Shown: piece by piece, positions 10,676-22,189 of the stretch
How the letters are laid out: each line of letters starts with the position of its first letter
How positions within the stretch are numbered: position 1 is the first letter of the stretch
Assembly (NCBI GenBank): GCA_014529385.2
Contig: CM043950.1
Coordinates: 79,604,343 to 79,668,342 of the forward strand
Direction: 5' to 3'
DNA from: Adiantum capillus-veneris
Taxonomy: Eukaryota; Streptophyta; Polypodiopsida; Polypodiales; Pteridaceae
Length of the DNA stretch: 64,000 nt
Made by a program: the position numbers and the translations under genes
The notes under the pieces: model-generated
What the model saw: the letters and a program-made list of their open reading frames with translations, nothing else
Databases searched by the model: none
Told to the model about the DNA's origin: nothing

Positions 10676-11057
10676 AGGAGGGGACAAAGTGGGACACACT
10701 ATCACATGGAAAGGAGTGGCCTTATCTTTTGATGATAATGACAAAGTGGTCAAGGTCATGGGTACCACAAGGGTACCAAAAACGCGGATATGATTTTTGA
10801 AGTTAGAATTGGATTAGAAATGTCATGCATAAAAGTAATGCATTCCTAAACTTTCACTCATAATTTATACACTTAATTTATTAATTAAGATTAGAAAATA
10901 TTTAGTGTATAGAAATTAGATTTAGAACAACAATACTAAGTGTGAATCCGAGTTGGCGAGGATTCAAATTACAGACTCTCTTTGAAAACAAGGAGATTAC
11001 TAGGAAAATTGACTAATTTAAAGTTCTAAGTGTATAACATAAGTGTAGTACAAAAAA

Positions 11058-11180
11058 ATGGCTCCAAAGCGTGCTCGAACACAAGGCACTAATGATCATG
11101 AAGCTGGTACAAGTAACGGTGGAATCCCTGCGAAAAATGCTATGTCTCCACCAATCGGACCAATCGAAGCTATGGTACAG
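11058..11180 (+). pseudogene. Right-arm copy of a short first exon (MAPKRARTQG start)
   Basis: 41 codons starting MAPKRARTQGTNDHEAG, ending AIEAMVQ at a CAG/GTTAGT splice-donor-like junction. No continuing exon was found in the rest of the arm. With the left-arm copy it forms a divergent pair about 1.15 kb apart. Confidence 0.4.
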
Positions 11181-12263
11181 GTTAGTATTGCAGTTTCAAG
11201 TTATGCATCATTGCATATGCGAGACCATAGGAATATATTATTTACCTTGTGAAAAGAAAATACGGACCGAAACCACGGGGCTTAACCCCAAGAAACGCGT
11301 CATATGTTTGACAAGTAGGAAAGATTGTCTGGTTAAACTAGTTGCTATAGGAAAGAATGTTTATCCAAAACCTTTGGTATGGTTTTTCTCAAGTATCTCT
11401 ACTTATTAGCGCTGGTATTATGTGGCAGTTTCCGAGGCGTGAGATGACGCCCAGGATGGCACCGCTGATGCTGTGGTGGGAGTACACCCAGATTAGCCCA
11501 GCTGGATACTGCGGTTTTGTTTTGCCGTGGCGTGAGGATGACGCTCAGATTGGCACCGTTGTTGCTATGATAGGAGTACGTCCAGATTAGCACAATGAGT
11601 ACTTGTCGAGCGGTATGGGACGCTCATGAGGACAAGGGTTTTTATAAATAATGTATATACCGATCGGACATAATAGCGCCAGTAGAGATTCTTGAGTGAA
11701 CCTAATCCAAGGGTTGTTGGTTTAAAATTGGACGACTTCTTGTTTGACAATTGTTTGTAATACTGTTTGAAGGGCTGTTTTAACGAACCAGTATCATAAA
11801 TAAAGTAAAGGAACATGTATGTTTAAATAGTGTGGTAGTAATTAGATAACAAAAGAAGGGTGAGTGTGGTGTGGAAAGTGGGAGAATGATACCCCGACGG
11901 TATCATTCTATGGACGGGTGGACCCGATGAGTCAGGTAACTTTCCAATGCTATAATTTTATTTTTTTTGTCATAAATCTTAAAAGAGACAAACCTTGGCG
12001 GCTGTGCTTCTGAAACATGGAGAAAAAAGCGCACAGGTTGGCCACTCTAAGATTTATACTTTTAGGTATAATTGATTATAGATAGTTTTTAGATAGGGTT
12101 ATGGTGGTCACGCTCCGCCATAGCGAGATAGGACCAATCCTTCACTAACGGTTCATGCACATGGCTACGTAGTAGCTAAGGCAATGTCCGTTGGTTTTTC
12201 CTTATCAGGATTGGAGACATATAAAAGGTACTCCGCTCCTCTCGACAAGGGGCAGAGACCTCA

Positions 12264-12450
12264 CACTATATAGCGACGCTCATAGCGACGGTCATAGCGA
12301 CGGTTATAGCGACGCTTACACAGAAGTCTATAGCGACGCTCATAGCGACGCTACAGAGCCATAAATAGCGACGCTCATAGCGACGCTACAGAGCCATAAA
12401 TAGCGACGGTTATAGTGACGTTTACACAGAAGTCTATAGCGACGCTGTCG
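12264..12450 (+). repeat. CACTA subterminal repeats, left end
   Basis: At least ten units of TAGCGACG(C/G)(T)...AT with phrases such as CTACAGAGCCATAAATAG repeated. Similar units resume at 14450-14515, after an interruption of about 2 kb. Such subterminal arrays bind the TNP1-type protein in CACTA elements (established for En/Spm). Confidence 0.85.
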
Positions 12451-12650
12451 AGAAATTTGCGGTCTTGCCAGGAAAGCACCGGGCTTATGGCTGTGAGAGT
12501 TTGTGAGAGAACTCAACAAAAACTATATGAAGGAGTTAAACCATAGATGCCATGAAGACTAGGGTTTGGAAAGAAGTGCAATCAAAGAAGACTCACTCTT
12601 TCTCTCTTGCACTCACACACACACACAAAGAAAGAATGCAAAAGAGAATG

Positions 12651-12863
12651 TTAAAACAATACGAAGATGAAAACATCAAGGCTATGGTCATATCGTATCA
12701 TGGGTAATATGAAAGGGTTAATGGATGAGTTAATAGCATTCAATCTTGGCTGACCAAATAGGCTACGAATTGTTCTTTGGAATTGTAGTTTTGTGCTTAC
12801 CATAATATAGATATTTTGTCTAGTGATTGGGATTAATTGTGTGTACAAATCCTCTTGGTTCAT
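12651..12863 (-). CDS. Small protein Y2 of a diverged family (D) inside the CACTA
   Basis: 70 codons, minus strand. Reads PITRQNIYIMVSTKLQFQ, then SLFGQPRLNAINSSINPF and the SLDVFIFVLF ending. It aligns along its whole length with Y2 of family A (8376-8588) at clearly diverged sequence, and its start overlaps the stop of the upstream Y1 frame (ATGA-type overlap at 12860-12863). No gag follows. What remains is a bare Y1-Y2 pair. Confidence 0.55.
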   Translation of the reverse strand: MNQEDLYTQLIPITRQNIYIMVSTKLQFQRTIRSLFGQPRLNAINSSINPFILPMIRYDHSLDVFIFVLF

Positions 12864-13078
12864 AGCAAGATAACTACGCTTACATCAAAAGAAAAATTAT
12901 AGTCTATGAGAGGTAGTATGATGGGATCCGGTGATAGAAGTATCTCATTAAGCCTTTCTGGGCCAAAGAGAAACACTATACGTTGTTGAAAGTGTATTTT
13001 TTGGCTAATCCATACGTTAATTCTAATAGATCGTACAGAGTGAAAGCGATAGAAATGATCATCATGTGGGTTATTCAT
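12860..13078 (-). CDS. Small protein Y1 of family D inside the CACTA
   Basis: 72 codons, minus strand, beginning MNNPHDDHFYRFHSV, then IRINVWISQKIHFQQRIVF and FGPERLNEILLSPDPIILP. It matches Y1 of family A and Y of family B. It lies just downstream of an LTR-like promoter region (about 13100-14100). Both frames remain open despite clear divergence, suggesting past selection or recent arrival. Confidence 0.55.
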   Translation of the reverse strand: MNNPHDDHFYRFHSVRSIRINVWISQKIHFQQRIVFLFGPERLNEILLSPDPIILPLIDYNFSFDVSVVILL

Positions 13079-13099
13079 CTATGATAGTATGTGAGAAAC

Positions 13100-14100
13100 G
13101 TAGATATGAGATAAGTGAAGAGATGAGAAGTTTCCCTCCCAAGCCCTATTCTTGCCCGTAAGCAATAAGGATACTGCGGGGAGAGATGTACCTATAGCAA
13201 AGAGAACCTAGAGAGGATGAATTACTAAGAATGAGAGAGATAGGTTTGGTTAAGGATATGAGATTAGATACATATATATATGTTGGATTAGAGATGAAAA
13301 TGAAAACAACAAGAAATCAAGAAAACATCAATGTAGAACACATCTTACTTGAAACCCTTCGGCACCATTATTGATGGGAGAGAGAAGAAGAGTGGATAAT
13401 TCCACTTTGATTGATACACCAAGTGCAAGACCTTCTTTGATTAGAGTTGATCTTCCAAGGTTACCTTGTTGCAAGAATGGCTAGTCTCCCTCTAGGAGAA
13501 AGTGTAGGCTTGGGCTTATGTTAATGGCTAAGTACAATTAGGCATTACTACTCACTCCCTCAAGAATTCCTCTCATCAATGGCTTGAATGCTTGAGTTCC
13601 TTCCAAGGAAGAAGAGGTCCCCTTTTATAGGTGAAGAGAACCCACAAGGGTTTACACAAGAAGAGAGGAGCCAGTGTGAACAGGAATTGGAAAAGTTGGA
13701 AATGAGCTGTCCCTGCATGATGTGGGCAGACTAAGGTCCAGTATTTTGATCATATCTCCTCAACCGTAGCTCCAAATAAAAAAATAAAAATATGGGCAAA
13801 ACCTTCAGCTCATTAGCTACGATTTTTATTTTAAAATCATTCTCCAATTCGGATTGGAACCTTGTGTAAAAAATTCATCAAAATAGGGTCCATTTATGGC
13901 AGCAAAAGTCTTCATGTGGTCTCCTTAGCCTTGACTTTCATTTAATTCCCAAGGACACCTCATGCCATATGAAAGCATGGCATTGCTCCTTGACAAAGTT
14001 TTGTACTCATGCTTGCAATAATGCATTAAAATAAGTGTATCTTTGAAATCATGCAACCTAGTGTCCCACTAGGATTTGATTCTCTCCTAGTAGCTATTTA
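13100..14100 (-). repeat. LTR-like region of family D
   Basis: On the minus strand it contains a TATAAAAGGGG box near 13625-13635. It also has a stretch (about 13735-13850) resembling LTR A: GTAGCTAATGAGCTGAAGG, CCCATAT, then GAGATATGATCAAAAT. The ends were not defined. It sits between two blocks of CACTA subterminal repeats, so it inserted into or was captured by the CACTA. Confidence 0.5.
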
Positions 14101-14449
14101 AAAAGAAATATAAGAAAAGTATAAAAAATACATAGAATATATATATATTGGAGTTTACCCTAGATATAGGATCTAGCTAGGGTGTGAGATGATAATGAAA
14201 TAGTAGAAATAAAGAATCAATGCTTTTTGCCCCAAGTTAAAGAGACGGAGCTATTGATGCTTTTCCCATAGTATTTTCTGATGGTAAAGTAAGGATATGT
14301 TACCCTTGAGAAAAATAATAGGATGAGATAGAAGGCTCATTATTATACTTAAATATGCATATTTACATTATAGGAAAGATAATTATGTATCTAAAAAATT
14401 ACAAGATAACTCTTGTAGCATGCGTTCCCACTATGTACGTGTCACAACA

Positions 14450-14515
14450 TGACAACGCTCATAGCGACGCTACAGAGCCATAAATAGCGACGGTTATAGC
14501 GACGCCCAAGAGAAT
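14450..14515 (+). repeat. Second block of CACTA subterminal repeats
   Basis: CTCATAGCGACGCTACAGAG and CGGTTATAGCGACGCCC, the same units as 12340-12440. It marks the resumption of CACTA sequence after family D. Confidence 0.8.
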
Positions 14516-14885
14516 TTTTTTTTGGTGATAGGGCATTGAATGCCCTGCCACCCATTAACCATATTGTACTTGATTCACTTTTTTAAAAAAGTGCAAGGAT
14601 GGATAATAGACCCAAAATAGTCACCCACAAGACGCATTGTTTGCAAAATTGACAAGCGTAAAATTGACAATTGTACACATCATAGGCAAAATGAATTGAT
14701 TGGCAAATGTAATAATGACAATTGTACAACATCATAGGCATAAAGAATTGATTGGCACAATGAACTGCGGTGACAAATGTAATAATATACATGGTTCAAA
14801 AAGATGTATAAAATCAGTCTCATGATACATAAGCTATAAGAAACCCTAAACTAATGCTATCTAGCTACGGCTAAACTGACGTCGT

Positions 14886-16150
14886 CTAGTCAGACGTCTT
14901 ATTGCGTCCAAGCGGCGTATCTATCCGATTCTGCAAAAAAAGACAATAAGACAGCTTTCAGTAAGTATAAACATATAATGACATTTATAAAACAATACAA
15001 AAAATAGAAAAGAGTAAACCCTAATACTAACCATGCCGCCGCGAGAACTAAGAATGTCCATCAGGGCGTTTAAGCCCTTCCTGCCTGCGTACTCGTGCTC
15101 GTACGGTGTGGGATCACGTCCTGTCATCGACCACTGTCAAAACATACAAAGAATTCATTATGTTAGAATTAAAAAACTCATAAACCCTAAACTATCGAAC
15201 ATAAAGAGCAATGCGAAAACACTTACAAAATCGGCCTCAAATGATGCCCATCCACCGCTCCCCAAGTGGTGCGAGCTCCCTGTCTCTACTCGCGCTCTGG
15301 CTGCATCCTTTTGTTGCTTCCACTTGTCGGGATTCTCGCGCGCTGCTTTCTTCGCATTCTTCCAATCTTCTTTGGCCAACCAATCTGGCCTCTTCCACCC
15401 ATGCTTGATTGCTTTTTGCACTTCGAAACGCTTGTGTTTGCAGTATTCGCGCATTCGAATCTTCATCAGGTCTTCATTGAAGCGCTGATCCCGTGTTGGA
15501 ACGGGAAACTCATCATGAAGTATGCTGATGACTCTGTTTTTTAAATCACTTGGTACTTCACTCCATTTGTTTAGTATGTAGTGTCTAAACAGCTGAGAGC
15601 AAAGACCACACATGCGCGAGATCACCTTCTTGCCGTCATCATCCATGATGATGCCGCCGCTGAAGTCGACGGAGTAAGGCAAGCCCTCTGGCCAGTGACG
15701 CGTGAACCTGGGTGTCCCGGCAGGGGTCTCTAGCAGCGTGTCGATGGGGGTACGGACGTCAGGTGTCTCCACCGGCGTCTGGGACCCAAAGCGAGGAGTG
15801 TCGAGTGGGGTGGCTCCTGGCGGAGTAGGTAGAGGTGTGTAGCTGGTAGGAACAGTCAGCCGTGCAAAACCTGGCGTAGATGGCGATGCTGTGGCTGGTG
15901 TGGGGGCGGGCAAAGAAGGGGAGGTTAAAGAGCCTCGTCGAACACGAGGCGGTGTGGAGGCATCGGTGGGGGAATCCCCACAACAACCACCACCGCCACC
16001 ACTAGAGCGCCGGTGTCTAGACGAGTGTGAAGCTCATCTCGTCGACGCCGAAGCTTTGGAGCGCGCCGAATGCTCCGAAAGAGAGGGAGATGCGGATGGA
16101 GTAGGAACGCGCGATGATGCGCCAGAGCGATGACGCTCCACGTACCACTG
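14886..16150 (-). pseudogene. TNP1-like protein with Transposase_24 domain, CACTA element
   Basis: Three exons can be followed: about 16150-15227, 15133-15032 and 14930-14886. Each intron has GT...AG borders (GTAAGT at 15226, GTTAGT at 15031), and exon 2 is exactly 34 codons. The N-terminus is rich in Ser, Pro and Thr. A Transposase_24-type domain follows, with LNKWSEVPSDLKNRVISI, RMREYCKHKRFEVQ, RPDWLAKEDWKNAKKA and SGGWASFEADF. The last exon ends NRIDTPLGRNKTSD. In En/Spm this protein binds subterminal repeats (established). One in-frame stop lies near 16035 in the N-terminal part; the start codon is uncertain. Confidence 0.75.
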
Positions 16151-16467
16151 TCTCTACTGCGGTGACAAAGAAGAAAGAAACTCTTTATCATCCATACCTG
16201 CATTAAACACACGAATATTTAAACTTAATATTGAATGAATAGAGTACACAATGACGCAAAGACCATTAAATACAATGACATAATGACGCATATAAATACA
16301 ATGACGCAATGAATTGAGTGATAGAAGAGGCAAGTCGAAAACTCAGAATTTTCAATCAAAAGATGTGAGCGCGAGTAGAAAAGAGCGTTATACACCATGG
16401 AAGGTACTTAGAGAGCCAGAGCTTTGACAACACGGAGCAAAATTGTTCAAATACAATATTTGTGGCT

Positions 16468-19400
16468 TTAAGAGATCTCTCTCTCATCCTCGCATAACTC
16501 AGCATAACTTCCTATATCTATATAGAGCTCTCCGTTTAAACACATATCCTCTGTTTCATTTTGTAGCTCCTCTGCATGCACCCCATATAGAGTAGTAGCA
16601 TCTTGATGCTCGTCTGGCACCACCGCAGCGGCTTCTGATTGAGCATCTTCTCTGATCTCCTCCATTGATGCCGTTGTGATTGGCACATGGTAGCCTTCAT
16701 ACGTCCTTGCACTACGAGGGGCTACCTCTATGACGTACCACTAGTTTGATGTAGACTTTGTAGGATGAAATATTACCTGCCAGAGCCACATAACTTACAT
16801 GAGAGCTTTCAAGCACATAACTTGTAAAAGGGGGATGTTAACTATTTACATACTTACTTGTTCACAATGCTCGGGTAGTACGAAAGTGTCTCTTAGGTGA
16901 GTCCATTTCTTAGTAGAATCCACCTCAAGAAAACCAGACTCTCCTGTACGCACACTAGCATTGCGACCCTCCATGATTATCTTGAACCATTGCACGTCGA
17001 ACAAGTCGACAAAAAATCCTCTGTAATCGATCCTCAAAATCTCTTGCAGCGTGCCGAAGTAAGTGAGTTCCGCCACCACAGGATCTCCATCAGAGGAACG
17101 TCGTCGACTAGACTGTTCAAATTTTGCCATGATTCCACAATCTTGAGTAAAACGCTTTTTGTCGATTCGTTCCACCCTAAAATGTCGACCTTTACACCAT
17201 GCTGCTGTGTATGACTTATACTACAACGAACAAAGATTATGAGTGGCCGTTCAAACGTTTAGAAATAAAGTCACTAGCTAGTCGTACATTGCAAACTTAC
17301 CTTGGTCGCGCAACCTCGAGAGTACTCCCACTCTTCCTCAGTCACTTCGTCACCGCATTGTTGTGCGCTTTTCAATTGGTTGTGCAACCATCTTAAGCTC
17401 ATGAATGTTGGTAGGCTCTCCAGAACCGTCGGATAGTGCATCGGTGGTCGTCTTCCCCGTCTCCACTCGATTCGTGCCCTTTGTCGCTCTTGCTTTGCAT
17501 CCTCATATTGTGAAATCCACTTTTGCATCACTGGATTGTGAAGCATGCAAAATCGGTTGATTTTAGCCTCTAGATCTTCCGTCATCTTCTTCTCAACACC
17601 GAGATTGCACATGACAATCCCAGATATGCGCTCATCATCTATGGTTCGCCATAGCGTGTCCCGGGCTTTATCAAATCCGTCTAGCCACTCTCCAATGTAC
17701 ACTAGGGACTCTGATACCAACCAACCTTCTGCCATGCTACCCTCCGGACGTGCCTTTTGACGCACATATCCCTTAAGCGTTTTCATGAAACGATCTAAGA
17801 AGAACATCCATCTGGAATGAACTGTGCCAGCTATTTCCACCTCATCAACTATGTGAACAAGAAGATGCACCTGAATGGTTAGCATGGTAGTAGGAAAATG
17901 TTTCTCAAACATGCCCACAAGCTCCGCAGCATTTAGTTTGGCGAATGGTATGGAGTCTACGTTGATCTCCTTTTGTGAGATCCATTGCACCAACTTTGCA
18001 AGTTTGTAGATTGTGTTACGTATGTCGAGAGACAAACATCCCTCAATGGCAACCGGTAAAATAAACTGTAAAGTATGTGCAGCAATGATATTAAAGTCCA
18101 CATTTTATGCAATGATATTAAAGTCCACTATGAACGTACCTGACACATTTTATGCCAATCGTGTGACTTCAAACCGGTAAGCTTTCCTTCTTTAGTAAAA
18201 CACGTTCGGAGCGAGTGCATTACGCCAGTGGGGGTCCACAAAGATCGAATGGTCTCTTTTACTTTGCGTTCTCCTGTGAAAATCCATGGTGCTTTAGGGA
18301 GTTTTATCGATCCATCAGACACTGTTTTCGGCCAATATTGCTCCATACGATCCACATTTCTAAGGTCAACTCTGGCTCCCAAAGTATCTTTCTTGCCGGT
18401 CAGATGGTCTCATAGTAGATTACCCACATTCTTGAATATGTGCATTGGATCGAGCAAGTGATTAATCATGAGTCGGGGCCAGTATGGTAACTCGTACCAT
18501 AGAGATAGTCTCTTCATCCTTGGAGGCAATCCGTCATCGCACATCTCCTTCTGCTCTAACCATGCTTGTGCAGACATCCTTGGTGGCTCTCTTCCCAAAA
18601 AGCCATCGCGTAACACATGATTCTCTGGAAGATACGCTGGATGACCTTCGTAGATTTGCTTCTTCAGTGAGGGCGCCCTACGTGCATTCAGTCTAGGTCC
18701 ATATGTGACACATTCTCTGTATCCGCTTGTTTGAAGCCCTGCATGTATACACATGATAATAGATCAACTATGGGAAAAAACAAGATTTACAGTGTCTGAG
18801 TGAGGAGTGTCAATAGATCACCTAAGCATTCTGTTAGCCCGGGATAGTCATGCATGGTCCACATTAGAATGCCTCTGATCAAAGCATTCCGTCTTCCTGT
18901 GTGTCGGCTCATATCCACCACCTCTATGCCAATCCACAATTGTTGTAGCTCTTCCAATAGTGGACGAAGATACACATCCATATTCTCCACTTTATATCGC
19001 CCTGGCACAATCAATCTTAGCCATAGGTGCCCCTTCTTCGTAGTCAACCACGGGGGAATGTTGTAGTTGACGATGACAACGGGCCATACACTGTAAGATG
19101 TTGATCTTTGACCAAATGGATTTATGCCATCCATAGCCAGGCCTAAGCGCAAATTTCGAGCTTCCCTGGCAAAATCCGACCATGTTCCATCTATATGTTT
19201 CTAGGCTGCGCAATTTGCAGGAATTCGTAGCACACCATCCGAAGATTTATTCTCCTCATGCCATGATGCTAGGGCGGCCATGGACTTACATTCGAAGAAA
19301 TGCTTGATGCGAGGAAGGAGAGGAAAATGTTGCAAAACCTTTTGTGGAATTTTTGTCCCGTGGAGATCTACTCGATATCTTTCGGAATCACATTTCAGAC

Positions 19401-20189
19401 ACTTCTCCATATCTATGTATTCCCCTTTGAAAAGAATGCAGTCATTAGGACAAGCGTGGATAGAATTGTAATCCATCCCCAAGTTTCGCAAAATCTTTCT
19501 TGCTTCATCTCGGCAATCTGGCATCACATTGTCAGCTGGTAGTATGTGCTCTTTAAGCAATCTACACAACATAAAAATACGATACAGTCGTGTAAAAATC
19601 TATCAGATCATTATACATTTAGAGTTTTATTAAAGTAAACTTATTGTAATAGATCACCTGAAAAGCGCTGTGACGCTAGTGTCACTCCATCCAAACTTTG
19701 CCTGCATGTTGAGAAGAACCAAGAGTGCTTTCAATCTAGACATACGTGCTCCATTATACAATGGCGTATCAGCTTCACTTTTCATATCATCATAGATAAG
19801 CCTTTCTGAATCCATGATCGTCTCAATCATTTCATCAATCTCGGGCTCAAACATTGCCTCGTTGGGAATGTGCTCTGCATGATCATCCCCCAGTTGTTAG
19901 AGGCTACATCTTGTGGCCTCACATATGCTGCTTGACCAAAGCGCCTGCGAACACGTCTATTGACTTGCAAGATTGCTGCTTGTTGGCCAGCGTCAGAGTC
20001 CGACGAGTTATAATTGGAAACAACTCGATCTATAATAGATGGATCGAACTCGCCAAATTCGCGAACGTGCTGCAAAGAAACACGTCTTGTCCGTCGCACA
20101 GCATGCTTGCATTGATTACAAGGACATAAGACCCTCGTTGAGAGATAGGTGTTTCGGTTGGACGGTCCCACATCCTCGTCACTACTCAT
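16468..20189 (-). pseudogene. TnpD-like CACTA transposase (Transposase_21, DUF4218, DUF4216)
   Basis: Reads right to left. The N-terminal zinc-like CPCNQC segment is near 20120; IHACPNDCILF is near 19465. The catalytic Transposase_21 region has LGLAMDGINPF (near 19140), WTMHDYPGL and LLDPMHIFKNV (near 18440). DUF4218 is at 18101-17300, with SRWMFFLDRFMKTLKGYVR. DUF4216 is at about 17210-16860 (YFGTLQEI, LFDVQWF). An acidic tail ends at 16468. Introns with good borders include 19660-19563. Damage: a frameshift near 19890, and two Trp codons turned to stops (TAG at 19201-19203, TGA near 18415). It would excise and insert the element; this copy is inactive. Confidence 0.85.
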
Positions 20190-20251
20190 AATGAGGATAA
20201 AAATCTTATAACCTAGACAAAACATTTAATATTCTATTGGCATTCTTCGTC

Positions 20252-20252
<1 letters not shown>

Positions 20253-20301
<49 letters not shown>
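20253..20301. repeat. CT microsatellite upstream of the CACTA transposase
   Basis: About 48 bp of (TC)n, 60 bp before the putative start of the minus-strand transposase gene. Confidence 0.95.
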
Positions 20302-20303
<2 letters not shown>

Positions 20304-20569
20304 ACCTCACATTCTCTAGTCATGTCCAATCCCCGCACACCTCGGTCTAGAGGTGCACGGAGATCAGAACCACCGGGTTATAATCTCGTCTTTATTGGTC
20401 AATACCTATATTTGTGGGTACAAGAAATCTACAGACCCACGTCTACATGATACTGCATGTAGTGGAAAAAACCCCTTTGCCTCTTCTCTAGCTGTAGCAC
20501 TTCACAGCAACTTAACATCTTTTCACAGTAGATCTTTTCACTGTTCGTCTAACTCTAAACCCTAAACCG

Positions 20570-20830
20570 TAAGTAATTCTTGCGTGGACTCGATCTAACG
20601 TAAATAAGCGTAAATCTAAATAAACATACATCTAACTAAAAATAAACCTAAATCTAATTTAACGTAAGTCTACATCTAACCTAATCTTTGACGTCTTTTG
20701 GGATAGTTTCCTACGACGTTAAAACTCTCTTCTTCTTGTGTGTGTGTGTGTCTGTGTGTGGGTAAACCTAAATAAACCTAAGTCTAATCTAATATAACAT
20801 AAATCTAAATCTAACGTAAATTATGTTATA
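20570..20830. repeat. AT-rich repeats, left copy of a duplicated segment
   Basis: Degenerate runs of TAAATCTAA/TAACGTAAA, plus GATAGTTTCCTACGACGTTA and a TG tract. The same succession recurs at 21255-21480, so the segment flanks the HMA gene scrap on both sides in direct orientation. Confidence 0.7.
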
Positions 20831-20929
20831 TTAAAAACAAAGAACTAAACTAACATGGATTATAAGAACCTCAAAACTGATTTAACACATAATTTTTCAC
20901 ATAACTCGGCAAGAGTTGGCATTCTCATC

Positions 20930-21262
20930 ACTAAAGATGTGAGAGTTAACTTCCGGTGGTGATGCTGCCTCATCTCCATCCACATCTGACGACAGCAATT
21001 GGCCCTTTAGACCGTTCTTGCTCTTGTTACTAAATTTGAAGTTGCTGTTGAATGACTAGAGGTTGTCTAGATGGTCATTGTGTCAGGGATGTAGTGACTC
21101 TTGCCGCCCTGAAGATCCACCTTCTTCCCTATCTTCTGAAGACATTTCACCAGTACTTTTGGATCGACGGAGCCCACCATGAGTGAAGGCAGCAATACCC
21201 TATATTCCATTGAGGGCTTTCTTCACCCGCTTCATGCAGGCATCGCAGTCTATGGAGACCTA
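20930..21262 (-). pseudogene. Captured HMA (heavy-metal-associated) gene fragment
   Basis: On the minus strand, 21262-21200 reads VSIDCDACMKRVKKALNGI, the CxxC metal-binding helix of an HMA domain, preceded by an AG splice-acceptor-like border. After a stop and a frame break, 21183-21070 reads VDPKVLVKCLQKIGKKVDL, the last part of an HMA domain as in plant HIPP proteins, followed by GGKSHYIPDTMT. A third open stretch with NKSKNGLKGQLLSSD lies at about 21040-20930. CACTA elements are known to pick up host gene pieces. The stop and the frame change make a working protein unlikely. Confidence 0.7.
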
Positions 21263-21639
21263 AATCTAATCTAATATAACGTAAATCTAAATCTAGCGTA
21301 AATAAACGTAAATCTAATTAAAAATAAACCTAAATCTAATCTAATTTAACTTAAATAAACCTAAATCTAATTTAACGTAAGTCTACATCTAACCTAATCT
21401 TTAACTTCTTTTAGGATAGTTTTCTACGACGTTATAACTCTCTTCTTCTTGTGTGTGTGCGCGTGTGTGGATGTGTGTGCCAATAAAAAGAGATAAATGG
21501 TATAACCTTTCTATCACCCATATTGCCAAGTATGATAGATTGGTTATGCCATTTCCCTCTTGAATAATAGGTCTTGAGTTCAACTCCTCGTCGGCTAGAT
21601 CTTTAGGTCTTTTAATTTTAATTAGTTTCCTACGACGTT

Positions 21640-21872
21640 AAATTAGTTTCTCTCTCTTTCTCTCTCAATGTGTGTGCGTTTTTTTGTTTATGCATGTTTT
21701 CTCTCTCTTTTCCTCTCTCAATGTGTGCGTTTTTTGTTTATGCATGCTCTCTCTCTCTTTTCCTCTCTCAATGTGTGCGTTTTTTGTTTATGCATGCTCT
21801 CTCTCTTTTCCTCTCTCAATGTGTGTGTGCATTCTTTGTTTATGTATGTGTGTGTGCGTTTTTGTTTATGTT

Positions 21873-21912
<40 letters not shown>

Positions 21913-21916
21913 AACA

Positions 21917-21959
<43 letters not shown>

Positions 21960-22052
21960 GGAGAGAGAAAGAGGGGAAGGGAACATGAGAGTGAGGAGAG
22001 GGAAGGAGCATACCTGGCTCTCCTTCCTCTCCTCGTGTGTGTGTGTGTGGAG

Positions 22053-22095
<43 letters not shown>
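21640..22095. repeat. Microsatellite-rich tract (CT, GT, GA)
   Basis: Four copies of a roughly 55 bp unit (CTCTCTCAATGTGTGCG, TTTTTTGTTTATGCATG) are followed by (CT)n near 21878-21910, (TG)n near 21920-21948 and (GA)n near 22048-22088. Long open frames here follow the simple repeats and are not genes. Confidence 0.85.
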
Positions 22096-22189
22096 AGAGC
22101 GTTACCTGCTCCTTACTTGAGGGCGCCGAAAAACTCAGATCTGAGATCTGAGTTTTTGGGTGCTCTCTGTTATTTTTTTAGCTTAGCCG

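Larger units (their letters stand above)
8787..12263. mobile_element. Long inverted-repeat (hairpin) element, arms about 1.4 kb
   Basis: The left arm, about 8787-10173, starts TGAGGTCCCTGCCCC and is the reverse complement of the right arm, about 10797-12263, ending GGGGCAGAGACCTCA. The arms are highly similar; the right arm has about 80 extra bp near 12047-12125. The middle (10174-10796) holds a tandem repeat. Each arm carries the same short coding start (MAPKRARTQG), reading outward from the centre. It resembles a foldback element or an inverted duplication of an unknown element's 5' end. No target-site duplication was found. Confidence 0.85.

Noticed and set aside
15891-16133. Plus-strand GC-rich frame opposite the TNP1-like gene
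   Set aside because: It is the antisense shadow of the Ser/Pro-rich N-terminus of the minus-strand gene.
20570-20830. TAAACCTAAATCTAA runs as interstitial telomere repeats
   Set aside because: The runs are irregular and do not keep the TTTAGGG/CCCTAAA unit.
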